From NCBI GenBank assembly GCA_963971305.1, contig OZ020313.1:56616203-56680202 (forward strand): a stretch of DNA of 64,000 nt. Direction: 5' to 3'. Source of the stretch: Arcuatula senhousia (taxonomy: Eukaryota; Mollusca; Bivalvia; Mytilida; Mytilidae). Numbering within the stretch: position 1 is the first letter of the stretch; the number at the start of each line of letters is the position of its first letter. The notes under the pieces were generated by a model. It ran no database searches and was not told where the DNA came from. It worked only from the letters and a program-made list of their open reading frames with translations. Shown piece after piece: positions 11,341-20,559 of the stretch. Both the position numbers and the translations under genes were made by a program.

Positions 11341-11847
11341 TGTTGAAGAGGACAGACATCAAATGAGAACGGGAGGGGACATCCCACGTTTCGGGAAACG
11401 TAAATTTTAATTATTATTATTATTATTTTTCTTATTATTATTATTATTCTTCTGATTCTTTATCGAGAATTTGTCCTCCCTAATACAAGAAAACGGTTAA
11501 AAGAACTTGAATAACACTTGTTGGATAGGATAGTGGGTCACTCAAAGGCGTGTAATCATGTTTTGAAATTTTCAAGATGGCTGCCGTTTCAAAATGGCGG
11601 CCGTCCGAAAAAGTGGGCGGAAATTTTTTTTTTGTCGGATCGTCTTGAAAATTGGTCATCTGGGTAAAGCGGGTATGCTGAGTTCAAATCTGCGACCGGA
11701 TTTGAAATCCAACTTCCGGTTTTAAAATGGCGGCCATTTTACTACACCCGCCCCCCTTAAAAATGTGAACTTTGTCCGATTTCAATGAAATTTGATTTCT
11801 ATACATATTTTATTGTACTGAATGAGAAGAAATAGTATCCAAGGCGA

Positions 11848-11893
11848 TTTTGGGCGACTTGTGTGTTGGCATCCCAACACAAATTATAGCTAG
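11848..11893 (+). repeat. Type-G tail closing cluster 1
   Basis: TTTTGGGCGACTT (11848-11860), hairpin TGTGTTGG-CATC-CCAACACA, then ATTATAGCTAG ending at 11893. The next base starts the right half of the split host repeat, which fixes the 3' terminus. Confidence 0.9.
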
Positions 11894-12035
11894 TTAGTTT
11901 TACCGTTCTATGCTCTTCATAATCATAAAGTGTTTGACATTTTCAATAGTTTTGGTAGAGCGCCTCTTGAATAGACTAAACGCGCGTCAGGCGAAGCACA
12001 ATTTATTGTCTGGAACTTTGTTGTCATTTGTATGT
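11894..12035 (-). repeat. Right half of the interrupted 360-bp repeat copy
   Basis: Reverse complement of 12775-12921: shared words GTTCTATGCTCTTCAT, AGAGCGCCTCT, ACGCGCGTCAGGCG and GTCTGGAACTTTGTTGTC. It continues the segment that ends at 1327. Confidence 0.85.
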
Positions 12036-12229
12036 GTACATAAATGTATGTAAAAGCTGTATACAGGAATCGCCCATTCGAGTCTGTTTTAATTTCCTTT
12101 CGGGATTTTGCATTATACTTACATGTTGTTGAGTCGATAGGGTTGCTATTAGACGAAACAACGTTCGTTGGTCCGACAATTGTTGTCGCTGCTGTACACA
12201 CCTGAGCTACAAATAAGATGTTAAAAAAA

Positions 12230-12480
12230 CAATTACAAGGATTATTATTTAAAAAAGAAGCAAAGGTGTACCAAAGGGGTAATCAGTATCATAAAACCGT
12301 AAAGACAAAGACAAAACCGGCAGACAAAAACTCATCACAACAAAACAAACCACATAACAACATAAAAAAACACACACACATAACAACAAAACCGCATTCA
12401 GCAACGTGAACTCAAGTCGAAACGAGAGTGAACGCAGGTGCTCCGGAAGAGTAAGCAGTTCCTGCTTGCTATAGCACACC
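12230..12480 (-). repeat. Retroelement 3' tail copy
   Basis: Reverse-oriented copy of the CTTACTCTTCCGGA / CGACTGGAGT tail seen at 1069-1240. The + strand reads AAGAAGCAAAGGTGTACC, GACAAAGACAAAACCGG and CGGAAGAGTAAGCAGTTCC. No coding potential. Confidence 0.6.
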
Positions 12481-12770
12481 CGTCACGTTGTGTCACATAA
12501 TGAGTTCACTCCCATCACGACTAGAGTTCGCATTGTTAATTGATAATCAGTAGTTTTTGTGTTTCCGTGTTATATAAGTTGTCTGGATTTTGTCGCCCTG
12601 TCCTCGTTTTTGTTAACTGTTTTTTGTGTCTGCCCTTTTGGACTTTGGCATTCGGATGCCCCATTGGTTGATCATCTTAATGCTTCTTAATGACACTAGG
12701 TACGTTTTTAATGAAGAATAGTATTGAGCTATCAATATTTCTATGTCAAAAGATTAACCAATTTGTTCAA

Positions 12771-13489
12771 AATACAAATGACAACAAAGTTCCAGACAAT
12801 AAATTTTGTTACGCCTGACGCGCATTTCGTCTATTCAAGACTCATCAGAGGCGCTCTACCTAAAATATTGAAAATGCCAAACACTATATGAATATGAAGA
12901 GCATAGAACAGTAAAAACCAAACATACCAAACTGGGGAACCAAATTATTACTAAGATAATCAACCTATGTCTGGGGTAGGAAGAACCTTAGGGTTTTGAC
13001 AATTTTGAAATTTAGACAGATAATTTAAAACTTTGATGTTTTCTCCAACTTAAAAGTGTTGGTGCCGGAGCGGGCTAACCTCGGGGAATTAACACTCCAC
13101 CAGCAGTGCTAACCTTCACGTGTGTTCGAAATACAAATGACAACAAAGTTCCAGACAATAAATTTTGCTACGCCTGACGCGCATTTCGTCTATTCAAGAC
13201 TCATCAGAGGCGCTCTACCTAAAATATTGAAAATGCCAAACACTATATGAATATGAAGAGCATAGAACAGTAAAAACCAAAAATACCAAACTGGGGAACC
13301 AAACTATCAATAAGATAATCAACCTATGTCTGGGGTAGGAAGAACCTTAGGGTTTTTGACAATTTTGAAATTCAGACGGATAATTTAAAACTTTGATGTT
13401 TTCTCCAACTCAAAAGTGTTGGTGCCGGAGCGGACTAACCTCGGGGAATTAAAACTCCACCAGCAGTGCTAACCTTCACGTGTGTTCGA
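12771..13489 (+). repeat. Two tandem copies of a ~360-bp repeat
   Basis: Copy 1 is 12771-13129 and copy 2 is 13130-13489; a third begins at 13490 and diverges. Both include ACGCCTGACGCGCATTTCG, GGCGCTCTACCTAAAATATT, CTGGGGAACCAAA, GTCTGGGGTAGGAAGAACC and GCCGGAGCGG. The copies differ at only scattered positions, so the duplication is recent. Both are uninterrupted at the place where the third copy (1241-1327 plus 11894-12035) holds cluster 1. A diverged piece also lies in intron 9 at about 43570-43655. Confidence 0.9.
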
Positions 13490-13494
13490 AATAC

Positions 13495-13600
13495 ATTTGA
13501 AGCCAGTTTTCCTTTTCACAGAATTACTTTTAACATCTTTGTGTTTTATAAACAACATTACCTCTGGCACCCAATTGTATTAAAAACCTAATAAAGTAGT
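13495..13600 (-). pseudogene. Retroelement coding relic (GNVVYK block)
   Basis: The minus strand reads GNVVYK next to a lysine-rich stretch. It matches the better preserved GNVVYKANKF block at 15490-15600. It is a short decayed fragment of the same reverse-transcriptase element. Confidence 0.45.
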
Positions 13601-13839
13601 TTAAATGACCGTAGTATGTTGGTTTTGTGTATTGTGACGATATTTCACAAAATCATTAATTGCTTTAATAAGTGTAATGAAGGAATTATAATTGATTTGA
13701 TATTAATTGTTTTTACATCAGTCGGTAATTGCTAGCTGTCAGTAACAGTGAGTGTTCTCGAGATATTTCCTTTTTGTTTCGTTCATTTACGTTTATGTCT
13801 CAGGCTTCTTCGTTCTGATCTTGTTCGTGTTTACCGGGT

Positions 13840-14060
13840 TTGTCGTTGCCCTTTTAGACTTTTGACACTCGAATGCACCATTGGTGCCTCTTTGCTTCTT
13901 TCTCACTTAATAAATTGAACTTTTATTGATTTAATTATTGCTGTGTTTTTTTATGTTTGTTAGAATTAATCAATAGATGAAGGTTGAGAGAAGCAAAGAG
14001 TCCCCAATGGGCAACGACAAAACCGGTGAACAAGAACCAGAACAGCACGAAGAAACACAA
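13840..14060. repeat. Retroelement tail copies, two orientations
   Basis: 13850-13890 (TTTTGACACTCGAATGCACC) lies in one orientation and 13985-14060 (AAAGAGTCCCCAATGGG, CAAAACCGGTGAACAAG) in the opposite. They are facing copies of the tail found at 1069-1240. Confidence 0.5.
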
Positions 14061-14380
14061 AAAAGTTTAACCCTTCACATGTGCCTGTCCTTGGCCAGGA
14101 ATTTTTGACAAATGATTTGTTTTTATTAACTATTTCTATGGTCATTACCGGATCATAGGATCGCAATGGAAGAGGGAGGTTTGGTGCCATAAAACCTCGT
14201 TTAACCCACCATTTCGTTTGAAATGCCTATGCCAAGTCAGGACCACCCCAATTCTCCAGTATGACTGATTCGTTTTTGTCATTTTCTCTGGACAATGAGA
14301 TTGATCATTCAAGTTCGGTAGTTTTGTTATTACCTTTATCTATTATTTCACGTCTCGACTTGAATTTTATGCATCTCATT

Positions 14381-14653
14381 TCAAATTCGGACCAAACGCA
14401 AAACGGAAATTAATGTAACTGTGATACAAAAAAAATCCATAAGCAAAGGCAAACGGAATGTTGCTACCGGTATTAAAAAGGGAAAGTCGACGATTGGAAA
14501 GTTGAAGTCATCTTGTTTGTCATAGAGCTTTGATGAAAGTCTTCCTTGAGAGTCACTTTCGAGATGTAGATCTAAATTAGAAGCAGACTTCCTAGAATCC
14601 GTTGTCTCCCTTATCTCAAGTTCCTGAGAATATGAGAAGGAGAAAGTCACCAT
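14381..14653 (-). pseudogene. Reverse-transcriptase relic
   Basis: The minus-strand frame reads ELEIRETTDSRKSASNLDLH, then SDSQGRLSSKLYDKQDDFNF. These are the post-catalytic blocks of the same family as 757-1068. The frame is lost soon after, and no catalytic motif is present. Confidence 0.7.
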
Positions 14654-14899
14654 ATCGAGAATTGTTCAGTAAAGGGACATCAATATAACGGAGGTTAAAA
14701 GAGAGAGCTAGTCTTCGATCTTTTGTGTCTAGAAAACATTGTAAGAATAGAAAATAATGAGATGTGGAATCCACAATTTAAACGACAGTTTAAAAAATCC
14801 ACAATCGAACACAGCCAGCAGCCTTCAATGTGACCAGTGGTCGCTGCTCGCTGTTTTTCGATTGGCCCTGGATTGAAAATAAACTTCATATGAATCAAG

Positions 14900-15470
14900 C
14901 CAAATCCTCAAGTGCAATGAAATACTCTCTTCTTGACGAAAAACAATTAACAAAATTCAACGAAATACAAACATAAGCTTTGATAAAGATTGCTGGCTTA
15001 CAACAGGCACATTTAAAATATGGCGAGGTTAAACTAGTGTTTTGGCTTCAAACCTTTCCCCTATTGATAATCAATAACAAAGCCCAAATTAACACTCAGT
15101 AAAAATCAACTCAATACAATTTCAATAGAAGTTCAATTCAACAAGAGAGAGCCTGAGACGGAATGACAAAAGGAAATTAACGGGACGTAGAGATACACTC
15201 TTGGGAACACTCGAAGTTACTGAAGTTCACTAGCTATAAAGCAACTATCGACTAATATAAAAAAAACAAGTATGTCGATTTTAAATCCGTTACAATGCTT
15301 CAAACAATTAATGATTTGTTGATGTATCATCACACAAAACCGACACACTTGACCGCTGCTTAACTGCTCAATAAGTATAAAAAGGCAATTTTCATTTTAA
15401 AGTAAGTATCAAATCATCAATGTTTGTACCAAAAAAGTCTTAATTCAAAGATTTTACTAAAATTTCCAGT
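14900..15470. other. AT-rich stretch, nothing assigned
   Basis: No ORF, tRNA or repeat boundary that I can support. Its position between reverse-transcriptase relics suggests decayed retroelement DNA. Confidence 0.3.
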
Positions 15471-15479
15471 TCATAACCT

Positions 15480-15880
15480 TTATTCAATAAAGTTTAAAGC
15501 CAGTTTTTTTATTTCCAAAGGATTGGTTTTGAATTTATTTGCTTTATAAACAACATTACCATGTAAATCGGCATGGGATATTCCCTTTACAATCCAAATT
15601 CGACGTGTACAGTTAAATTTGTAAATTAGGCATAGATATTTATGATAAAACTTGGTAAACGAATTTACTAATTTTAGGTAACGATATCCATGTTTTAGTA
15701 ATTGATTTTAATACACCTGTTTTTATCATTAAAATCAGACACACCACTGCAGATCCTAGCATATTTTACCAACTGTGAATTATATACTCCATAAGACGGA
15801 GCAAGTGGTACATATCCTTCAAGGAAATAAAAGTCATCCCGTTTATCATATATTTCAGTGTGTAATTTTCCATTGATTGT
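15480..15880 (-). pseudogene. Reverse-transcriptase relic, two in-frame blocks
   Basis: On the minus strand, 15780-15870 reads YDKRDDFYFLEGYVPLAPSY and 15490-15600 reads GISHADLHGNVVYKANKF. They are in the order expected for the C-terminal part of the reverse-transcriptase family seen at 757-1068, with frameshifts between. The element is broken and non-functional. Confidence 0.55.
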
Positions 15881-16439
15881 ACTTAAAGCTTGGTCTTAAA
15901 ATTGGCATCTATCACCGGTAAGGTTAGATTTATTCAAATTTATCAAAAAAGATATCTTTCCGGCGTAATAAAATTAGAAAATGTGGGATTGTTAAGTGAA
16001 AAATGTCGTCTAAATATCTGTATGTATTATTAAAAGTTTCAATGAGTTGTTGTTTGTTGGGGTCTTCATGAAGTTTGTCACATCAATTGCAACGCCGTCT
16101 GCACTAAGTCAAGCGACTTAGACTATTCGGCCAAATATATATATATTAAAAAGGTGCTACACTTACCACTATCGGATATGAATAAATCAAACAAAACGCA
16201 TGAAAATAGAAGAAATTGAAAAATATCAATCCTCGCCGCCATACTTAAATACTGTAAAATAATTATGCGATTTTAAATTTTAAATATACACGATTGAAAC
16301 TCAATGATGTGAAAAGGAACATTATGATACCTACTCACTTTGTTTGTACCTACTGAAAGCTTTCCTTATTCAAATGTGCAGGTACCTGTTGCCGATATCT
16401 CCTAGAACCGATCATCGTAATAGTATTACACCTAAGTAA

Positions 16440-17330
16440 AGTGGGTCTGATATTCGATGTTCGATATTCGATATTCAAATTTTTTGAATATCAAACTGAA
16501 TATCAAACGGTAAATTTTACAGAAGCATCAAGAGGTTTTTAGAATAAGAAATAAGTATTCAGATACTTATTCCTTATTCAAATAAGGAATAGGGAATAAG
16601 TAACCAACTTCTTGACGCTTCTAAATTTTACCGTTTAATATTCATTGATATTCATTTATTGTTTTTTCTTAGTATAAACATATAATAAATATCAAATTGA
16701 ATATCAAGCGGTAATTTTTTTAAGTTCGATATTCATTTGAAATTCGATTCCGGTATAGTTTTGTTTTGTAAATAACAAATGAATATCAAACCAAAGTTTC
16801 CTTCTGTTTGATATTCGTTTGAGATTCGTTTCCGTTGTATTTGTAATGTGAACATCAAATTAATATTCAAAAACAAAGATTAATTCCATTCTATATTCAT
16901 TGGAGATTCGTTTCGGGTTAAGGTATCATCGGTTATGTGAATGTGGAATGAAAGTTTATTTGTCATTCGATATTTATTTGACATTCGTTTTAGGTCTTGT
17001 TTTGTTTTGTGAATATCAAATGAATATCAAACCAAAGTTTCCTTCTGTTTGATATTCACTTGACATTCGTTTCCGGTGTCAAATGAATATCAAACAAAAG
17101 GAAATTTTGGTTTGATATTCATTTGATATTCGCATACTAGTAAAATACCTAGACCCGAAACGAATCTCAAATGTTTATAGAATGGAATTAATCTTTTGTT
17201 TGATATTCAATTGATATTCACATTGCAAACTTACTCCAGAAACGAATGTCAAATGAATATCAAACAGAAGGAACTTTGGTTTGATATGCATTTTGATATT
17301 CATTTGATATTCACAAGACAAAAAGAAGCA
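16440..17330. repeat. Palindromic ATTC-rich repeat field
   Basis: Dozens of copies of GATATTCATTTGATATTC and its complement GAATATCAAATGAATATC, mixed with CGAATCTCAAATG and ACATTCGTTTCCGG. Because the unit is nearly self-complementary, both orientations occur and long foldbacks are possible. Each ~60-110 bp block alternates orientation. No ORF of interest. The same unit resumes at 18473-18760 after a retroelement fragment. Confidence 0.8.
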
Positions 17331-17830
17331 GAGGTACCAATGGGGTATCCGAATGTCAAAACTCCGAAAGGGCTAAGACAAAACCAGAAAACACCAACAG
17401 GAACGGGACAAAAACAGACAACATGTAAAACATTGAAACACAAAATAACTGAATATCAATCAACAACGCGAACTCCAGTCGAAACAAGAGTGAAATAAGC
17501 AGAGGCACCAAAGGGGCATTCGAGTGTCAAAAGTCCGAAAAGGCAACGACAAAACCGGTAAACATGAACAAGAACAGCACAAGGAAACACAAAACATAAA
17601 AACAACCGAACAGAAATCAACAACGCGAACTCAAGTCGTAACAAGAGTGAACTCGGGTGCTCCGGAAGAGTAAGCGGTTCCTGCCTGCTATAGCACACCC
17701 GCCGCGCTGCCAATTTCCAATTCAGTGTGAACTCAGGTGCTCCGAAAGAGTAAGCAGTTCCTGTTTGCTATAGCACACCCGTCGCGTTGCCAATAGTCCA
17801 TTCAGCGTATCAAATCCGGTAAAGGAAGAC
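17320..17830 (-). repeat. Three retroelement tail copies in a row
   Basis: The words GAAGCAGAGGTACCAATGGG, AGCAGAGGCACCAAAGGGGC and GTGCTCCGGAAGAGTAAGCG recur, and CTCCGAAAGAGTAAGCAGTT begins a further truncated copy at about 17735. All are reverse-oriented relative to 1069-1240. They precede (in genomic order) the reverse-transcriptase relic on the same minus strand, as expected for its 3' end. Confidence 0.65.
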
Positions 17831-18465
17831 AAAACAAAACCCTATGACAAACAACATCTTCACTCATCTGAGAGATCGAAATCCAATATTTGTCTATAAG
17901 TGCATGATGTCTTCCGTAAAATTTCTTGAGTGAAGACAACAACCAAGGAGCAACATAACCCTGTGTGAGCAATTTTTGCGTCAGACGTGTCGCTCTGCTA
18001 AGGAAATCGATGCAAGTCCCGCACGCTCTTGAGTAACGAATCAATAGAGATACGTAAACTCCTTAAGCTGGAGCGGACGGAATGTTGCTACACAAGAAGG
18101 GAAAGTTGAAGTCATCACGTTTATCATAGAGCCTTGTTGAAAGTCTTCCTTGAGAGTCAATTTCGAGATGTAGATCTAAATATGAAGCAGACTTCCTAGA
18201 ATCCGTTGTGTCCTTTATCTCAAGCTCCTGGGGATATATGAGATGGAGAAAATCACCAAATCGAGAGTTAGTGAAAGGACATCATCAATATAACGGAACG
18301 TGAGGTTGAATGAAAGAGCTAGTCTATGGTCTTTTTTGTTTAGAAGTGATTGTAAGAAGTCTGTTTCATATAAATGAAGAAACAAATCAGCAAGCAAAGG
18401 TGCACAATTAGTGTCCATTGGAATCCCTATTATTTGCTTAAAAACACGTCCACCAAAATGAACAA
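17802..18465 (-). pseudogene. Reverse-transcriptase relic with YIDD motif
   Basis: Read right to left. 18470-18400 encodes HFGGRVFKQIIGIPMDTNCAP, with the conserved PMxTNCAPLLADLFLH block next. Then comes FNLTFRYIDDVLSLT, holding the catalytic YIDD aspartates at about 18258-18270. The post-catalytic blocks LIRYSRACGTCIDF, LTQKLLTQGYV and KKFYGRHHALIDKYWIS follow near 18044-17850. At least one frameshift separates the parts. The most complete copy of this retroelement in the window, but truncated by the ATTC repeat field and not functional. Confidence 0.8.
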
Positions 18466-18472
18466 AACCAGA

Positions 18473-18760
18473 CCTAAAACGAACGTCAAATGAATATCGA
18501 ACAACAAATAAACTTTGGTTTAATATTCATTCGATATTCATTCCATATTCACATAACATACCTAGACCCGAAACGAATCTCAAATGAACTAAAATGAATA
18601 TAGAATGAAATAAATCTTTGGTTTGATATTCATTTGATATTCACATTACAAATTTACATCGGAAACGAATGTCAAATGAATATCAAACAGAAGAAAACTT
18701 TGATTTGATATACATTTGATATTCACAAAACAAAACAAGACCTAAACGGGAACATGTATT
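18473..18760. repeat. Second block of the palindromic ATTC repeat
   Basis: Continues the repeat of 16440-17330 (CGAACGTCAAATGAATATCG, CATTTGATATTCACATTAC). The reverse-transcriptase relic at 17802-18465 thus lies between two blocks of the same repeat. Confidence 0.75.
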
Positions 18761-18779
18761 ACTCAATGTTATTATCAAA

Positions 18780-18959
18780 ATTGTTCTAAACAATCTGCAA
18801 TTGTAGGAAAACATGGATCAAATTCCTGGCATAAATCGGGGGCACAATTTGTGCTGATTGGAATACCGATGAATTGTCTGCGAAACGGAACGGAACAAAT
18901 ATGCTGTCTATAGCAAAAACTGGTGGGAAACGTATCAATACATCATCATCACTATCATT
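18780..18959 (-). pseudogene. Second reverse-transcriptase relic, 5' side
   Basis: The minus strand encodes DSIFVPFR followed, after a frameshift, by RRQFIGIPISTNCAP. This is the same block as GIPMDTNCAP at about 18420. It is a diverged paralogue and is interrupted at 18960 by the retroposon described next. Confidence 0.6.
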
Positions 18960-19478
18960 CTTCTTCAACTGCGCGGGGCCCGGGAGGCGAATAGGCCCGC
19001 AGCAGCGCTAAGCTTGTCGGTAAAAGTCCACTAAAGAGCGCTCAGAAACCTGACATCGGGGTCAGGCCGCTTTGCCCACAAAGCGACTGGGATGTGTGCC
19101 CCAGGTGGTTGAATGGGGCAGCCCTGACATCGAGAGATGCGGGGTCGTCAGGCGATAATGCGGAAAACCTGACCGCAAACCATAGTGGTGCACCGTGTTG
19201 GGAAAAATGTCACGTTCCTCGCACGCTAAAGAACCCTGCTGCAGGTCTCGGTAAGAGTAGGACCCGTAGGATCCCCATGCAAGAGGCAAAATTTCCCGTC
19301 CCTACCCATCACTCCTTTTTCCAGTGGCAGTCAAAACTCTCCTTCCCGATTGGCCTTGTGTCCTCATTTCATCCACTTCATCATCAGTTCATGTTCATTG
19401 TATCACCACTTTCATGTTCGCCGAAATCGCGCTGCTTGGGAGTAAAGCAATAACTAACTAACTAACTTCTTCAACTGC
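18960..19478 (+). mobile_element. GC-rich non-LTR-type retroposon with 13-bp TSD
   Basis: A perfect 13-bp direct repeat CTTCTTCAACTGC lies at 18960-18972 and 19466-19478. The 493 bp between are clearly GC-richer than both flanks. They start GCGGGGCCCGGGAGGCG and end in a tetranucleotide tail (TAAC/TAACTAACTAAC). A long TSD plus a short-repeat tail is the mark of target-primed reverse transcription. I see no RNA polymerase III boxes that I trust, so I cannot choose between a 5'-truncated LINE and a SINE. Confidence 0.8.
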
Positions 19479-19479
19479 A

Positions 19480-20060
19480 GATTTACATGAACAGCGTGAT
19501 GATTATAAAGTATTGTAAATAACTAAAAACATCTGTTATTTTTTTTATCCGTTTTTTCTTTACCGACTTGAATGACTTTGACACTAAAAGAGTCAACATT
19601 AAAACAGGTTAAAAAAACGCAAATTTGTTTTTAAAATAAATATAATTTAACAGATGTTTTCAGTTATTTAAGGGTAGGGGCTTTAAGACCCTATTTTGGT
19701 CCCAAAATGTCAGTGTCTTCTATTTTAATGAACTATGTGTTATTTGCATTCTTAAAATGATTCAATCCAAGTATATAGTAATTATTGCCGTGCGTGTTTA
19801 CAGTCTTTCTTTACACAGGTCTTTAAACATGTTAAAGTATGAATATTTTGCAAGTTTTGTTCAGAAAGGTAACAAATGTCACTTTTTCTAATGGTTTTTG
19901 CTAAATGTGGAGGCCTGTGGGCAAAATAAAACTTGGCAACAATATTTAAAAGGATACTATACTACAACTATGTAGACGACAATGTCAATTTCCTCAAATA
20001 ATAAATGTGATTGGTTTTATGTAAGGTGTACAATGCAATTGAGAAATAGTCTGCCCAGAA
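19480..20060. other. AT-rich non-coding stretch
   Basis: No supported gene. A possible LINE catalytic remnant (NYVDDN in the + frame near 19967) lies just upstream of the LINE relic, but it is too decayed to call. Confidence 0.3.
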
Positions 20061-20069
20061 ATCACCTTT

Positions 20070-20555
20070 ATAAATATTACTTGTGAAGAATCTGTTAAAT
20101 TACTTAATTATATGTTAAACTTTGATAACCACATTAAAAAGATATATGTCAAAAGGCAATACAACAATTGAATATATTGAAAAGGATTGGTACAAACTTA
20201 CATGTATGTAATGAAGCAGATTGACTATTTTTTCACACTTTTATACTGTCTCATTTTGATTTCTGTCCACTGTCTTGGCATTTTTGCACTGTTGCCAACG
20301 TTAAGAAAATTGAAAAAAAAAAAAAAAAAAAAAAAAAAAACAAGAGCGAGCACTGCGTTATGTATATTCAGATTATGAATCAAAATATGAAGATCTATTA
20401 GTTAAAGAAAAAATGCCTTCATTACATTTAAGACGAATTAGAACCATAGCTTTAGAAACTTTTAAAATTTTACATGACATAGCTCCACCTGTGTTATCAG
20501 ATCTTAATTATTAATAAACAGAATCATATATATAATTTCAGATATATAGCAACAT
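20070..20555 (+). pseudogene. LINE reverse-transcriptase C-terminal relic
   Basis: In pieces: VKLLNYMLNFDNHIKKI, QLNILKRIGTN, LSHFDFCPLSWHFCTVANVK, then from 20341 QERALRYVYSDYESKYEDLL, KEKMPSLHLRRIRTIALE and TFKILHDIAPPVLSDL. This is the conserved C-terminal part of the ORF of CR1/L2/Jockey-type non-LTR elements. Frameshifts, a stop after SDLNY and a poly-A expansion inside the ORF show it is dead. The frame resumes beyond an inserted element at about 21855. Confidence 0.8.
20313..20340 (+). repeat. A28 homopolymer inside LINE relic
   Basis: 28 consecutive A's replace what should be a few lysine codons (VKKIEKI..QERAL). It looks like slippage of an A-rich stretch in the ORF, not a retroposon tail, because the coding similarity continues right after it. 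Confidence 0.7.
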
Positions 20556-20559
20556 TGTC

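Larger units (their letters stand above)
1385..11410 (+). mobile_element. Type-P' element (outer shell of cluster 1)
   Basis: Pairs the variant head 1385-1417 with the body at 10672-11375. That body is unlike type P or G: it begins TTCTTCCGTCAACCTGATAC and has about 128-bp units with CCGATTTCAACRAAACTTGG. The tail has GGGGACAT at 11375-11382, then hairpin ACGTTTC-GG-GAAACGT at 11386-11401. The 3' end reads TTTTAA before TTATT instead of CTAG. The pairing is inferred; the terminal hairpin differs from the other P tails. Confidence 0.55.
1328..11893 (+). mobile_element. Nested-insertion cluster 1 of Helentron/HINE-like elements
   Basis: A block with 12 head hairpins and 11 tail modules. Heads are X-loop-X' hairpins followed by TATTGTTTTT..CGTTTCTTATT. 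Tails are X' plus a terminal hairpin and, in all but one case, CTAG. Head starts: 1328(G), 1385(P'), 1460, 1520, 1580, 2846, 2915 (P), 6109(G), 6166, 6244 (P), 7689, 7752 (G). Tail arms: 2783, 3950, 4878, 6058, 7635 (P), 8226, 8702 (G), 10171(P), 10626(G), 11375(P'), 11848(G). Last-in-first-out pairing matches address types throughout, leaving one surplus P head. The outermost element is type G, from 1328 to CTAG at 11890-11893. There is no TSD, and the flanks join to recreate an uninterrupted repeat. Helitron-family assignment rests on architecture and T|T insertion, not on any protein. Confidence 0.85.

Noticed and set aside
1328..11893. Simple tandem concatemer from rolling-circle replication
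   Set aside because: A concatemer would give head-body-tail-head-body-tail. Here several heads precede several bodies, and tail addresses close in reverse order, which needs nesting.
1328..11893. TIR DNA transposon explanation for the inverted arms
   Set aside because: The 3' arm is not terminal (a hairpin and CTAG follow), there is no TSD, and the paralogous empty site shows insertion between T's without duplication.
19094..19453. 119-codon ORF in the GC-rich block
   Set aside because: Lies wholly within the retroposon bounded by the 13-bp TSD. No similarity, and GC-richness alone lengthens open frames.
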